From Chryseobacterium culicis (GTDB lineage Bacteria > Bacteroidota > Bacteroidia > Flavobacteriales > Weeksellaceae): a DNA stretch of 64,000 nucleotides. Under the pieces are notes generated by a model, which was not told the origin of the DNA, made no database searches, and saw nothing but the letters and a program-made list of their open reading frames with translations. This document shows, piece by piece, positions 24,388 to 34,889 of this stretch. Location of the stretch: assembly GCF_002979755.1 (NCBI RefSeq), contig NZ_PCPP01000001.1, positions 1,086,665-1,150,664 on the forward strand, given 5' to 3'. The position numbers and the translations under genes are program-made. Positions within the stretch are counted from its first letter, which is position 1. Each line of letters begins with the position of its first letter.

Positions 24388-25929
24388 ATGATAAAAAGTA
24401 CTTCAATTGTACAGTACAAAAAGTTTTTGTTTATTCTTTCCTTATTTGTTTTCTCACAAAATATGCAGGCACAGAATGAGCAAGGGACGGGCTATCCGTA
24501 TTTTGTCAATTTTACCCAGGGATTACAGCCTCAGGAAGCTTATAAAGTGGCTACCAGCGGTGTTCAGAATGACGCAACTTTTACTACGGACGGGCTAAGG
24601 CTTACCCGAAGTGTGAATAATATTTCAGGAGGTGTGATACTTGCTGATAAAATATTCAAGAGTGATCAGGGAATTAAATTCGAATTTGAATTTGCTATTT
24701 ATGGAGGAAATACCAACGGAGGAGACGGTATTTCTATATTCTTAGTGGATGGATCTATTCCTAAGAGCCAGCTTAATCTGGGATATTTTGGAGGAGGATT
24801 AGGATATAGTTTTGTACGTGGAGGCGAGTCTACGGAAGGACTGAGAGGAGCATATCTGGGAATCGGTCTGGATGAATTCGGAAATTTCAAAACAAGCTTT
24901 AACCAAGGGGAAAGAGTTAGAAATGGAATATTTGGAGTGGGATTAGCTGATGGGCGCAGTAATGTTTCTTTAAGAGGTAAACGTGGAAACCAATATCTGT
25001 CTTCAGCTGAGCCTGCGGGATACAATGGTTACCCACTGCTTTACAGCATAGCGACCAATGCATTACCTTCCAGTAATAACAGATCAGCTTATCTGGATAC
25101 TACAACTGGGAAATATATTGGTGTTAAAAATACAGCTCTTCAACAATTCAGTATAGAAAGCGGAGGAACTACAATTCCTCTAAATGAAAATGATGTAAGA
25201 TTCCGTAAAGCATATATCACTCTGGTTCCCAATCCTGCCGGAGGTTACAATATATCTCTGGAAATACAGCACGGAACAGTGAAAGAAAAAGTGATTGATA
25301 ATTATTACTACCCTACTTCTCTGAAATATACTGAGACTACGATATCCAACAGTACGGTGAGAACGCTGGATACTTCAGCCCCTTCTACTTTCAGAATTGG
25401 GTTTGCAGCTTCTACCGGTGCCGCAAAAAATATACATTTACTGAAAAACTTAGGGGTTACAAGACCTTATGCTGCCGAAGTAACAGATGATCTGTTTGCT
25501 GGCTGCCCGGGGATAAAATCAATCTATTATCCTTTGCTTAATGATGCAGCTTATTCTTCAGCAGCCGGACAAAATCCGCCAACACTTTCCTATAATAACC
25601 TTGATTTTAATTCATTCCGCTTTTTGGATAACAACGGAGCCGTAATCCCGAATATAACAGGAGGTGTCTATACCAGCAGCCAAGGAACATGGACCTATTT
25701 TCCAACTACCGGAGCGCTTTCTTTCAAACCTGCGGCTGGATTCACCGGAGTTGCCCAGGTACAATATGATATTAAAGGAGGTGGAAGCAACGGTACTGAA
25801 GCTCCTTACAATAAGGAAGAATACAGATCATTGCCGGCATTGGTACAGGTGAATATTTCAGGTACCAATAACTGCAGCAAAGCCTGTGTTATTTCTAACA
25901 AAAATGTAACTCAGAAAATAACAAGATAA
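24388..25929 (+). CDS. Secreted L-type-lectin-like surface protein
   Basis: A 513-residue exported protein (signal near residue 29, NMQAQ). Residues about 60-350 resemble a legume-lectin-type beta sandwich: FEFEFAIYGGNTNGGDGISI, GGGLGYSF, GAYLGIGLDEFGNF and STFRIGFAASTGA. A C-terminal cadherin- or Ig-like repeat follows (GTWTYFPTTGALSFKPAAGF, VQYDIKG). Carbohydrate binding at the cell surface is a reasonable guess. No type IX sorting domain is evident at the C-terminus. Confidence 0.82.
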   Translation: MIKSTSIVQYKKFLFILSLFVFSQNMQAQNEQGTGYPYFVNFTQGLQPQEAYKVATSGVQNDATFTTDGLRLTRSVNNISGGVILADKIFKSDQGIKFEFEFAIYGGNTNGGDGISIFLVDGSIPKSQLNLGYFGGGLGYSFVRGGESTEGLRGAYLGIGLDEFGNFKTSFNQGERVRNGIFGVGLADGRSNVSLRGKRGNQYLSSAEPAGYNGYPLLYSIATNALPSSNNRSAYLDTTTGKYIGVKNTALQQFSIESGGTTIPLNENDVRFRKAYITLVPNPAGGYNISLEIQHGTVKEKVIDNYYYPTSLKYTETTISNSTVRTLDTSAPSTFRIGFAASTGAAKNIHLLKNLGVTRPYAAEVTDDLFAGCPGIKSIYYPLLNDAAYSSAAGQNPPTLSYNNLDFNSFRFLDNNGAVIPNITGGVYTSSQGTWTYFPTTGALSFKPAAGFTGVAQVQYDIKGGGSNGTEAPYNKEEYRSLPALVQVNISGTNNCSKACVISNKNVTQKITR

Positions 25930-25936
25930 TTTGATA

Positions 25937-25964
25937 AAACCAGCTATTGAAAGCTGGTTTTTTT
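25937..25964 (+). terminator. Terminator of the surface-protein operon
   Basis: AAACCAGCT pairs with AGCTGGTTT (9 bp) followed by TTTT. It overlaps the last codons of the convergent epimerase gene. Confidence 0.8.
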
Positions 25965-26936
25965 ATTATTAACGGGATTTTCAATAAAATACCGAACAGT
26001 ATCTTCTATCGCTTTATCAGTAGACTGGTATTGAAGATTCAGATCTTGTACTGATTTCCGATTAGAATAATAATTACTGATCTGCAGGGCTTTCATATTG
26101 GAGGTACTGAGGTTTGTTTTTATTTTTAAATTTCTTAAGCCATCGCCAATGAATCCAAGAAAGCTTAAAAATCTGTTGGGGATGGCTATCATCACCGGAT
26201 TTTGATTTGTAATCCGGTTTATTTTCTTAAAAAATTCTTGGTAGCTTAAATTTTCATTGGCTAGAAGGTATTTTTCACCATTCCTCCCTTTTTCAATAGC
26301 CGTTACTATTCCGTTGGCAGCATCTTCCGCGTGTACAAAGTTTTTGCCTCCTTTCGGATAAAATATTACTTTCTTTTTCCATGCCCAGAAAATAATTTTT
26401 CCGGAACTGGGTTTGCTGTCATACGCTCCGATCATAAAGGTTGGGTTAACAATGACAACCTCTGTATTTTTGCGGTTGTTTAAAAGATAATCTTCTGCTT
26501 CCAGCTTACTCTGAGCATAGAATGAATGGGTAAAAGGATATAGCTGCGGTGCATTTTCACTTCCCAGGAAAGCAGTATTTCCAAATCCTATAGTATTCGC
26601 TGTACTTACAAACAAAAACGTTTTTACTCTCATCAGTTCTGCATGCGTAAAGAGATTCACAACGATTTCATAGTTCACTTTCCTGTATTCATCATAATTG
26701 AAGAGATTTTGGCGTGTTTCTGCCGCAATATGAATGATACAGTCGACATCAGTGAAAAGTGCTGATATATCAGACGAAAGATCAGCTTCCACCAGTTTCA
26801 GATTTTCATTTTCTTCGCCCAGCCAGCTGCTTTTCTTGCGCACCAGAGCAGTAACAGAATAACCATTTTGTAATAATTTTAAGATAACATTAGTTCCCAG
26901 AAGACCTGTTGCTCCGGTTACACCAATTTTTTTCAT
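25944..26936 (-). CDS. NAD-dependent epimerase/dehydratase family protein
   Basis: A 330-residue extended short-chain dehydrogenase. The nucleotide-binding motif is GVTGATGLLGTNVILKLL at the N-terminus, and the catalytic YxxxK is in HSFYAQSKLEAEDYLL near residue 155, with the Ser/Thr partner in FVSTANTIG. The best general match is dihydroflavonol-4-reductase-like or nucleoside-sugar epimerase enzymes; the substrate is unknown. The start overlaps the end of the SDR gene by 4 bases (ATGA), so the two form an operon. Confidence 0.88.
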   Translation of the reverse strand: MKKIGVTGATGLLGTNVILKLLQNGYSVTALVRKKSSWLGEENENLKLVEADLSSDISALFTDVDCIIHIAAETRQNLFNYDEYRKVNYEIVVNLFTHAELMRVKTFLFVSTANTIGFGNTAFLGSENAPQLYPFTHSFYAQSKLEAEDYLLNNRKNTEVVIVNPTFMIGAYDSKPSSGKIIFWAWKKKVIFYPKGGKNFVHAEDAANGIVTAIEKGRNGEKYLLANENLSYQEFFKKINRITNQNPVMIAIPNRFLSFLGFIGDGLRNLKIKTNLSTSNMKALQISNYYSNRKSVQDLNLQYQSTDKAIEDTVRYFIENPVNNKKTSFQ

Positions 26937-27718
26937 GCTTCAATCTCTCTTTTTATAGCCTGGGTCATCAAGGGAAGTTTAATCCATATGGGTAATATTT
27001 TCATTACCAGCCAGCTGATTGGATTCACCATAATTACGGAATCTTTCTTAAACAATTGACGGATACAGTATGAGGCTACTTTATCAGGATTTAAAAGCGT
27101 TAATCTCCCCATAAAACCTTGCTTTTCTATTCTTTCACATACATCCTGATTCGTTTTCATCGCGCCTGGATTTACAACACTTACAAAAACGTTGGTATCT
27201 TTCAGTTCTTCATGAAGTCCTCTTGAAAATGAATGGATAAAGCTTTTGGATGCGGGATATACAGTCTTAAAACCAATAGGTGAAAATGCAGCCATACTTG
27301 AAACATTCAGAATATAGGCTTTGGGTTGTTTTAAAAGGTTTGGAAGCAGCTGATGGGTAATTAATGATGTTGCTGCTACATTCACCTGCAATATAGTGTT
27401 GATATAATCCGAAGAAGCCTCTGTGAACTTTTTAGTTCCGCCCAGCCCTGCATTATTAATCAGGATATGAATATCAAAAGAGCAATTAAGCCATTCCGTA
27501 AGTTTCATCACATTTTCATTGACAGAAAGATCCGTTTCATAATAATGGACTTTTATTTCATAGTATTCTTCCAGCTCTCTTGAAAATTCTTTGAGGTTCT
27601 GATCCGGAAGACTTATAAGAATAACATTGATCTTTTTTTTGGCCAGCTGTTCTGCGAATGATTTGCCTAATCCCTGGCTTGCTCCTGTGACTACAGCGTA
27701 TGATTCTTTGGTATCCAT
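26933..27718 (-). CDS. SDR family NAD(P)-dependent oxidoreductase
   Basis: A 261-residue classical short-chain dehydrogenase. It shows the cofactor loop VVTGASQGLGKSFAEQL, NNAG in ILINNAGLGGTKKF, the catalytic Ser in LNVSSMAAFSPIG and YPASK (about residue 155). A C-terminal hydrophobic end (ISWLVMKILPIWIKLPL) suggests membrane association. It is the first gene of a two-gene operon with the epimerase. Substrate not inferable. Confidence 0.9.
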   Translation of the reverse strand: MDTKESYAVVTGASQGLGKSFAEQLAKKKINVILISLPDQNLKEFSRELEEYYEIKVHYYETDLSVNENVMKLTEWLNCSFDIHILINNAGLGGTKKFTEASSDYINTILQVNVAATSLITHQLLPNLLKQPKAYILNVSSMAAFSPIGFKTVYPASKSFIHSFSRGLHEELKDTNVFVSVVNPGAMKTNQDVCERIEKQGFMGRLTLLNPDKVASYCIRQLFKKDSVIMVNPISWLVMKILPIWIKLPLMTQAIKREIEA

Positions 27719-27876
27719 ACATTTAAATTTTATGGTACAAAGCTATCATGAAAGGCAGGCTTTAATGTTCAGAATTATCTGAGCGAACCCATTTTAAAAT
27801 TTTAAAAATAAATTTTTAACTATTTAAAAATCAGAAAATTAAATACAAAATAAAGTAAAACTTTATAAACCGGAAC

Positions 27877-28965
27877 TTATTTTTTGAATTCAGAAGGGGT
27901 TTGTCCGGTTACTTTTTTAAAGGTTGTATTGAAAGAGGTTTTGGAATTGAATCCGGATTCGTAAGCAATTCCTAAAATGGATAATTTGCCGTCCGGTTCT
28001 TTCAGAAGCTTTTTAGCATAGTCTACTCTATATTCATTTACATATTGGAAGAAATTTTTTCCAAAACCTGTATTGATCACATACGACAGATGATGGGTAG
28101 AAACAGATAACATTTCAGCCAGCCTGATCAGATTAAGTTCGCTGTCAAGGTAAGGTTTTTGTGTTTCCATAATACCTTCCAATGAGGTTTTAATCTTTAT
28201 TAATTCTTCATCGGAAATAAGTTTTCTTCTGGTCTCTTCCGGATCAGAATCTTCATCAATAGAGATCAGCTCCTGTCTCTGTTTTTCTTCCAAAGGATAA
28301 ATTTCCTTCTGCTTCAGAGAATAGTAGCCCACACAGTAAATAACGGATAAAAAGACTGCATTGATAAAGAAATTCAATGATTTGGGGTCGTAGAAAAGAT
28401 TGTAAATTACATAGATAATATTCACAATGAGAAGCACCAGAATAATATATTCCAGCCAGTTCAGGTTGATTCCTTCTGTATTGGATGAAAACTGCTGAAT
28501 CTTCTTCTGATGTTTTCGGATGGTAATATAAGAAAGTGCCGTATAAAACAAAGCCTGAATCAGGATCAAAATAACACTCAGATATTCAAATGGCTTTTCA
28601 TAACCCGATTTTACGAGGATAAGACACAGCACAAAAGCTGCAGGAAGTAACAAAAATCTAAAATCTCTGGTTGTAAAGCTAAAAGACGGATTGGTGTAAA
28701 ACAGCACACTGAGGTAAAAAACGATAGGGGTAAAAAACTGAATACATCTCACGAAAAACAGAGAATGAAACTCTATAGTTGCGCCCGTAATAAGAAACAG
28801 AACTTCATCCAGCCAAAAGGTAGACCACAGAAACAGAAATATTCCGAACCAGAAATTAGCTTTTCGGTTTACTTTTAAAGGATTGGCCAGCTTCAGCAGA
28901 GAAAGCAAAACCAATGAACCATAGATAAGTATCACGATGAAACTGTTTAACTCTGATGTGTTCAT
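27877..28965 (-). CDS. Membrane-bound AraC family regulator
   Basis: A 362-residue protein with about seven N-terminal transmembrane helices (residues 8-225) and a cytoplasmic C-terminal AraC-type HTH pair: LAEMLSVSTHHLSYVIN and the second helix set ILGIAYESGFNSKTSFNTTFKKVTGQTPSEF. This 7TM-plus-AraC layout is common in flavobacteria and suggests direct sensing of a small molecule in the membrane. It follows the SDR/epimerase operon on the same strand and may control it, though a 150-base gap separates them. Confidence 0.9.
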   Translation of the reverse strand: MNTSELNSFIVILIYGSLVLLSLLKLANPLKVNRKANFWFGIFLFLWSTFWLDEVLFLITGATIEFHSLFFVRCIQFFTPIVFYLSVLFYTNPSFSFTTRDFRFLLLPAAFVLCLILVKSGYEKPFEYLSVILILIQALFYTALSYITIRKHQKKIQQFSSNTEGINLNWLEYIILVLLIVNIIYVIYNLFYDPKSLNFFINAVFLSVIYCVGYYSLKQKEIYPLEEKQRQELISIDEDSDPEETRRKLISDEELIKIKTSLEGIMETQKPYLDSELNLIRLAEMLSVSTHHLSYVINTGFGKNFFQYVNEYRVDYAKKLLKEPDGKLSILGIAYESGFNSKTSFNTTFKKVTGQTPSEFKK

Positions 28966-28996
28966 TGGTTTTGATATTTTAATTAAAAATAGTCTT

Positions 28997-29638
28997 TTAT
29001 CCTATTCGTTTCCTTACAAAAATTTCATATCCTAAATAAATTAACGGAAGTGACATGATTCCTAAGAAAAGAATATTACTCATGGCCAGCTGTGGATGCA
29101 TGACAATAGAGTAAACCAATCCAAAAAAAGCACCTCCCAGGTGAGCAGCATGGCCCAGGTTATCCCACTGCTTAGGGTTCAGCATCATATACACTGAATA
29201 TCCGAAATATAATGTTCCAAATAACCATCCAGGCAGGAAATTAACGCTGATCTCATTGGGTGCCATAGCAATGGAAGCAAAAATGATTCCCGAAACCGCA
29301 CCTGATGCTCCTATCGCAGAATACCAAGGCTGATTTTTATAAATCTGTAAACTGAATAAATTCCCAAGAATCATTGATCCGAAATAAAGAATTAAAAATC
29401 CTATTTCCCCAAAGAAGCTAATGACTACTCCCTGGAAAAAATACAGGGAAAGCATATTAAAAAATAAGTGCATAAAGTCTGCATGTAAAAACGCAGAACT
29501 GATAAGCCTTACATATTCTTTACGGTTTGCAATAGCTCCAACATTGAATTTATATTTTTCAAATAATGCTGTATTATTGAACCCCATGTAACTAAAAATA
29601 CATGTGGCTCCAATGATAATGATAACAACTATATCCAT
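28997..29638 (-). CDS. Rhomboid family intramembrane serine protease
   Basis: A 213-residue membrane protease with about six helices. The catalytic Ser is residue 112 in SAIGASGAVSG, the His is 166 in GHAAHLGG, and the supporting HxxxN motif is HLFFNMLSLYFF near residue 57-61. The N-terminal ALFEKYKFNVGAI region and the L1 loop are typical. It lies 40 bases after parC and may share its transcript. Confidence 0.92.
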   Translation of the reverse strand: MDIVVIIIIGATCIFSYMGFNNTALFEKYKFNVGAIANRKEYVRLISSAFLHADFMHLFFNMLSLYFFQGVVISFFGEIGFLILYFGSMILGNLFSLQIYKNQPWYSAIGASGAVSGIIFASIAMAPNEISVNFLPGWLFGTLYFGYSVYMMLNPKQWDNLGHAAHLGGAFFGLVYSIVMHPQLAMSNILFLGIMSLPLIYLGYEIFVRKRIG

Positions 29639-29678
29639 TGTATTCTTTTTATGTTATACCTGAACAGATGTGCTCAGT

Positions 29679-32270
29679 TTATTCATTTTCATTATTTCCA
29701 TCACCCTGGAACAAATCACCGATAACTCCTCCGTCTTCATCCCCATCTCCTGTAGGTTCCGGATCTTCATATACTTCAGGCTCTTCTTCTACAGGTTCAG
29801 GAATAGTAATATTGATCGCTTTTACTTTGAACTTGGTAAACTGGTTACCAATGGCTTTTATTCCTTTTACCGTTATGAATTCATCGATATTAATCGTTTC
29901 CGGATCACGTTCTTTTCCTTTATCTTTTGCAAAAATAATTTCTGCAGTAACATCGTTGGCAACAATTACATTTTCAATGAATGATTTCGGATGTTCAGAA
30001 GGCATAAAAGTCTGTACATTCACCGTGTTTTCCAGTAAGAATCTTTTAATGAAATAAATATCTTTTTCACCATCGTAATAGATACAGGTAATTGGCTGTG
30101 CAGGTCTCCATTTTTCCAACACCAGATATTCATCATCAAAACGGTTACCCAGATCAAAAGAGACCAGTTTCACTTCACCGTTTGTATTGATCGTCAGGAT
30201 TTTGTCATCTCCTTTGAAACTTCCCAGTAATGTTCCTCTTACATCAGCATTCAGTCTTCTAACCGTATCATCAAACCAGATCTTTCTCGGTGCCAGAGTA
30301 GAAACTCCTTCTTCCTTCATATCTACTTTCTTCACGGCATATTTAGTCACAAGATTCCCTTTGGAATCACGTCCTTTAATCGCAAGATCGGAGAAGTTGA
30401 TCTCCATTTTATTCTTTCTGATTCTAGGATTAGGCTTTAAAAGTACGGTTACCGTTTCTGCTTCCCCATTAGGATTTGCCGAGAAATATAGGGTTTCCGA
30501 TCCTTTTTTATCTGAAGCTAGCGGATAATCTGTATTTCTAGTAACTCCGGTTACAGAGAATCGTTTCATATAATAGGGTCCTTCTCTTCCTTCGCGATAG
30601 ATCATATTATATACCGTTCTCTTATCATTTTTCTTCCAAATAGCGACATGCAGAATATCTTTACCAACGAATGTTTTGGCCTCTACTTTTACCACTTTCA
30701 TACTTCCGTCTTTTCTGAAAATGATGATATCATCAATGTCTGAACAATCGAAAAGATATTGGTCTTTTTTCAGAGATGTTCCGATGAAACCTTCTTCGAA
30801 ATTAGCATAGAACTTTTCATTGGCAACAGCTACTTTTGTAGCATCAATGGTATCAAAGATTCTAAGTTCTGTTTTTCTCTGCTTGTCTTTACCGTATTTT
30901 TTCTGAATGTTTAAATAATAATCAATAGCATAAGCAATCAGGTTGGCAAGATGGTATTTTACCTGTTCTATTTTACCTTCAAGTGAGGCTATATTTTCTT
31001 TAAATTTATCTAAATCGAATCTTGAAATTCTCTTGATTCTGATTTCTGTAAGTTTTAAAATATCCTCTTCTGTAACAGCTCTTAACAGATGTTTGGTATG
31101 AGGTTTTAATCCTGCATCAATGGTTTTTATTACCTCTTCCCAGGTTTTCACCTCTTCAATATCGTGGTAAATCCTGTTCTCAATGAAAATTCTTTCCAAT
31201 GAAGAGAAATGCCAGCTTTCCTGAAGTTCGTGAAGCTCAATTTCCAGTTCTTTCTTCAGTAAGGATACCGTATGATCTGTATTTGTTTTCAGAATATCGG
31301 ATACCGTCAAAAACATAGGTTTATCTCCTACAATCACACAGGCATTTGGAGAAATGGTTACCTGACAGTCTGTAAATGCATACAGGGCATCAATGGTTTT
31401 GTCCGGAGACACATCATTATGAATATGAATCAGAATTTCTACCTTATCTGAAGTATTGTCTTCAATCTTTTTGATTTTGATCTTTCCTTTCTCATTGGCT
31501 TTTAAAATAGAGTCAATAAGATCAGTTGTCGTTTTAGAATAAGGAAGTTCCGAAATCACCAATGTATGCTTATCCGTCTGGGTAATTTTGGCTCTTGCTC
31601 TTACCTTTCCTCCTCTGTGACCGTCATTATATTCGGAGACGTCAAGATAACCGGCTGTTAAAAAGTCCGGATACAGTTCAAATTTCTTACCTTTTAAATA
31701 GGCTACTGAGGCATTGATAAGCTCATTAAAGTTATGAGGAAGTATTTTTGTGGAAAGCCCTACCCCAATACCTTCTACTCCCTGTGCAAGAAGCAGGGGA
31801 AATTTCACCGGTAAATCAATCGGTTCATTGTTTCTTCCGTCGTAAGACTTTGTCCAGTCTGTAGTTTTAGGATTAAATACTACTTCCAGGGCAAAAGGAG
31901 TCAGTCTTGCTTCAATATATCTTGCCGCCGCCGCAGAGTCTCCTGTATAGATATTACCCCAGTTTCCCTGAGTATCAATTAACAGCTCTTTCTGCCCAAT
32001 CTGCACCATGGCATCTGTAATGGAAGCATCTCCGTGTGGGTGATATTTCATGGTATTTCCCACAATATTGGCCACTTTATTGTAACGGCCATCTTCCAGT
32101 TCACGCATGGAGTGCATAATTCTTCGTTGAACGGGTTTTAAACCGTCATATATTGAAGGGATAGCTCTATCCAGAATTACATAGGAAGCATAATCAAGAA
32201 ACCAGTCTTTGTATAGACCGGAAACTTTTTTCAAGCTTTCACCCTCATGCGAATATTCTTCTGTCGTCAT
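29679..32270 (-). CDS. parC: DNA topoisomerase IV subunit A
   Basis: An 863-residue type IIA topoisomerase subunit that cuts and rejoins DNA to decatenate chromosomes. The catalytic Tyr is residue 118 in AAAARYIEARL. The winged-helix domain opens with YASYVILDRAIPSIYDGLKP and contains the quinolone-region segment YHPHGDASITDAM (residues 76-88). C-terminal beta-propeller repeats extend to about residue 800, then an acidic tail (PVEEEPEVYEDPEPTGDGDE). It could in principle be called GyrA-like, but the adjacent parE supports topoisomerase IV. The first 26 bases overlap the small membrane gene upstream. Confidence 0.93.
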   Translation of the reverse strand: MTTEEYSHEGESLKKVSGLYKDWFLDYASYVILDRAIPSIYDGLKPVQRRIMHSMRELEDGRYNKVANIVGNTMKYHPHGDASITDAMVQIGQKELLIDTQGNWGNIYTGDSAAAARYIEARLTPFALEVVFNPKTTDWTKSYDGRNNEPIDLPVKFPLLLAQGVEGIGVGLSTKILPHNFNELINASVAYLKGKKFELYPDFLTAGYLDVSEYNDGHRGGKVRARAKITQTDKHTLVISELPYSKTTTDLIDSILKANEKGKIKIKKIEDNTSDKVEILIHIHNDVSPDKTIDALYAFTDCQVTISPNACVIVGDKPMFLTVSDILKTNTDHTVSLLKKELEIELHELQESWHFSSLERIFIENRIYHDIEEVKTWEEVIKTIDAGLKPHTKHLLRAVTEEDILKLTEIRIKRISRFDLDKFKENIASLEGKIEQVKYHLANLIAYAIDYYLNIQKKYGKDKQRKTELRIFDTIDATKVAVANEKFYANFEEGFIGTSLKKDQYLFDCSDIDDIIIFRKDGSMKVVKVEAKTFVGKDILHVAIWKKNDKRTVYNMIYREGREGPYYMKRFSVTGVTRNTDYPLASDKKGSETLYFSANPNGEAETVTVLLKPNPRIRKNKMEINFSDLAIKGRDSKGNLVTKYAVKKVDMKEEGVSTLAPRKIWFDDTVRRLNADVRGTLLGSFKGDDKILTINTNGEVKLVSFDLGNRFDDEYLVLEKWRPAQPITCIYYDGEKDIYFIKRFLLENTVNVQTFMPSEHPKSFIENVIVANDVTAEIIFAKDKGKERDPETINIDEFITVKGIKAIGNQFTKFKVKAINITIPEPVEEEPEVYEDPEPTGDGDEDGGVIGDLFQGDGNNENE

Positions 32271-32751
32271 CTGTTTTATCTTTTTTCTCTTTATTAGCTT
32301 TCACTACTTTGTTTAGAGAGAGTTTTAAATCGTTTACTTGTTTTCTGTTCAAATAAGAAATCTGGTACTTAAGTATTGTAGAACCATTATTCTTACTGGA
32401 AACCGTAATGTATAATCTTTTGAAAAAGAGAATACTGACTACATCATATTTTATCAGTTTATATTTTGGAAATTCATCGTGAAGAGGCTTGTTTAAAAAG
32501 GGAATAATATTCCTGTTTTTAAAATTCAAAGCTTCTCCATCGCTGTCATATTCAAAAATCTGTCTGCCGCTGATATAAAAGATAATCAGCAGTAGAAGGG
32601 GAACAATAATCAATAAATAACTTTCATTGCCCATTGCATTAAACCTGTATTCATTAGCGACAAATGCAATTATACAAAACACAGTTGTCATCAAAAGCAA
32701 TGTACTCAAAGAGTTATAAATTGATGCTTTATTACGGTTACTTAGTCTCAT
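32245..32751 (-). CDS. Hypothetical two-helix membrane protein between parE and parC
   Basis: A 168-residue protein with two transmembrane helices (residues about 16-32 and 45-62) and a cytoplasmic basic domain that ends in a strongly charged tail (VNDLKLSLNKVVKANKEKKD). The layout resembles PH-like membrane proteins, but I do not recognise it. It overlaps parC by 26 bases and follows parE by 110, so it is embedded in the topoisomerase IV operon. Confidence 0.75.
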   Translation of the reverse strand: MRLSNRNKASIYNSLSTLLLMTTVFCIIAFVANEYRFNAMGNESYLLIIVPLLLLIIFYISGRQIFEYDSDGEALNFKNRNIIPFLNKPLHDEFPKYKLIKYDVVSILFFKRLYITVSSKNNGSTILKYQISYLNRKQVNDLKLSLNKVVKANKEKKDKTDDDRRIFA

Positions 32752-32861
32752 TTTAATTTTTTGGCTGGGTAAGTACTATAATTCTTACTTCATCCAAAAT
32801 TGTGTTTTTTTCAGTATTTGCAATGGTTTTTTGCAACCAGTTTTTTAAGTTTTAAGCTTTA

Positions 32862-34748
32862 TTAATTTTCTACTTCATCCAGAATTTGTTTTTTATCAAT
32901 ATCCGTATCATCTTCCACCACAAGGTTTTCAAGGATGAAGGTCTGTCTGTCCGGAGTATTTTTCCCCATGTAGAATTCCAGAAGCTGATCAATCGTCTGG
33001 TCTTTTCCCACTACTACGGGTTCTAAGCGAATATCTTTGCCAATGAAATGCTTAAATTCATCTGGAGAAATTTCTCCCAATCCTTTAAATCGGGTGATTT
33101 CCGGATTTTTTCCCAGTTCATTTAATGCTTTCACTCTTTCGGCTTCTGAATAGCAATATCTTGTTTCCTTTTTATTTCTCACTCTGAATAAAGGAGTCTG
33201 AAGGATATAAAGGTGTCCGTTTTTAATCAGATCCGGAAAGAACTGCAGGAAGAAAGTAATCATCAGCAGACGGATGTGCATTCCATCCACATCGGCATCG
33301 GTAGCAATGATCACCTGATTGTATCTCAGGTCTTCCAGACTTTCCTCAATATTTAAAGCTGCCTGAAGAAGGTTAAACTCTTCATTTTCATATACCACCT
33401 TCTTCGTAAGGCCGTAGCAATTCAGGGGTTTACCCTTCAGTGAAAATACAGCCTGCGTTTCTACATCTCTGGATTTTGTGATCGATCCTGATGCAGAATC
33501 CCCTTCGGTAATGAAGATCTGAGTATCACCTTTTCTCTCAGCTTTCTGGTCGTTATAGTGCTGCCTGCAGTCACGAAGTTTTTTATTATGAAGAGATACT
33601 TTTTTTGCTCTTTCTCTGGCCAGTTTCTGGATTCCGGAAAGTTCTTTTCTTTCTCTTTCGGAAATTAGTATTTTTCTCTGGATTGCTTCTGCTATTTCCG
33701 GATTTTTATGTAGGAAATTGTCCAGTTTACTCTTAAGGAAATCAATGATGAATGTTCTTACAGTAGGTCCGTTCGGTCCCATATCATTAGACCCTAATTT
33801 TGTTTTGGTCTGGGATTCAAAAACAGGTTCTTCTACATTGATTGAGATGGCTGCAATGATAGACTTTCTGATATCAGAAGCATCAAAACTTTTATTGAAA
33901 AACTCACGAATCGTTTTTACATACGCTTCACGGAATGCATTAAGGTGAGTTCCACCCTGCGTTGTATTCTGCCCGTTAACAAATGAGAAATAGGTTTCTG
34001 TCTGTGATTTGTCAGAATGGGTAATGGCTAACTCAATATCATTATCCTTCAAATGAACAATCGGGTAAAGGATATCGCTTTCCAATTCTTCTTCCAATAA
34101 ATCTTTAAGACCATTTTCAGAATAAAACGTTTCTCCGTTGAAAAGTATTTTAAGTCCCGGATTCAGATAGGCATAATTGCGGAGCATTCTTTCGATATAC
34201 TCTTTTCTGTATTTGAAATGCAGGAAGATTTCTCCATCAGGAATAAAGGAAATTTCAGTACCGTTTCTATCCGAAGTTTCCTTCTCATCAAAGTTTTCCT
34301 GGATCATACCACGGGAGAATTCAGCTACTTTCATTTTTCCGTCTCGGAAAGAGCGAACTCTGAAGTAATCTGAAAGGGCATTGACCGCTTTGGTACCGAC
34401 CCCGTTCAATCCTACAGATTTTTTAAACGCTTTACTGTCGTATTTACCACCGGTATTCATTTTTGAAACAGCATCTACCACTTTCCCAAGCGGAATTCCA
34501 CGGCCAAAGTCACGGATAGTAACTTTGCCGTCATCCAGCTTTATTTCAATTCTTTTCCCTGAACGCATTCTGAACTCATCAATAGAGTTGTCCAGGATTT
34601 CTTTTAACAGGATATAAATACCGTCATCAGCAGAAGAACCATCACCGAGCTTCCCGATGTACATACCGGGGCGCAAACGGATGTGTTCCTGCCAATCGAG
34701 GGTTCTGATATTATCTTCGGAGTAGGTTGGGTTTATTTCTTGTGACAT
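32862..34748 (-). CDS. parE: DNA topoisomerase IV subunit B
   Basis: A 628-residue ATPase subunit. GHKL ATP-binding motifs are seen in the N-terminal third ([38 protein letters not shown]), the transducer domain follows, and the Toprim metal site is formed by [11 protein letters not shown] and [15 protein letters not shown] start at MSQEINPTY, since a -7 element lies just upstream of that ATG. It is divergent from the propeller histidine kinase gene. Confidence 0.94.
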   Translation of the reverse strand: MSQEINPTYSEDNIRTLDWQEHIRLRPGMYIGKLGDGSSADDGIYILLKEILDNSIDEFRMRSGKRIEIKLDDGKVTIRDFGRGIPLGKVVDAVSKMNTGGKYDSKAFKKSVGLNGVGTKAVNALSDYFRVRSFRDGKMKVAEFSRGMIQENFDEKETSDRNGTEISFIPDGEIFLHFKYRKEYIERMLRNYAYLNPGLKILFNGETFYSENGLKDLLEEELESDILYPIVHLKDNDIELAITHSDKSQTETYFSFVNGQNTTQGGTHLNAFREAYVKTIREFFNKSFDASDIRKSIIAAISINVEEPVFESQTKTKLGSNDMGPNGPTVRTFIIDFLKSKLDNFLHKNPEIAEAIQRKILISERERKELSGIQKLARERAKKVSLHNKKLRDCRQHYNDQKAERKGDTQIFITEGDSASGSITKSRDVETQAVFSLKGKPLNCYGLTKKVVYENEEFNLLQAALNIEESLEDLRYNQVIIATDADVDGMHIRLLMITFFLQFFPDLIKNGHLYILQTPLFRVRNKKETRYCYSEAERVKALNELGKNPEITRFKGLGEISPDEFKHFIGKDIRLEPVVVGKDQTIDQLLEFYMGKNTPDRQTFILENLVVEDDTDIDKKQILDEVEN

Positions 34749-34760
34749 ATATGATTTCAG

Positions 34761-34791
34761 CAAACATACAAAAGTACGAAATTGTCTAAAA
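34761..34791 (-). promoter_or_regulatory. parE promoter
   Basis: On the minus strand TTTT (34791-34788), 19 bases, then TATGTTTG (34768-34761). A second overlapping -7 (TACTTTTG, 34776-34769) is also present. The leader would be under 10 bases. Confidence 0.6.
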
Positions 34792-34889
34792 TTATCCGAA
34801 TTTTTTCAACTTGTTTTTTTTCAATATTCCGCTGTAATCGTTGTATTATTATTAATCAAATTATATATTTACGAAATTATCAATATCAT

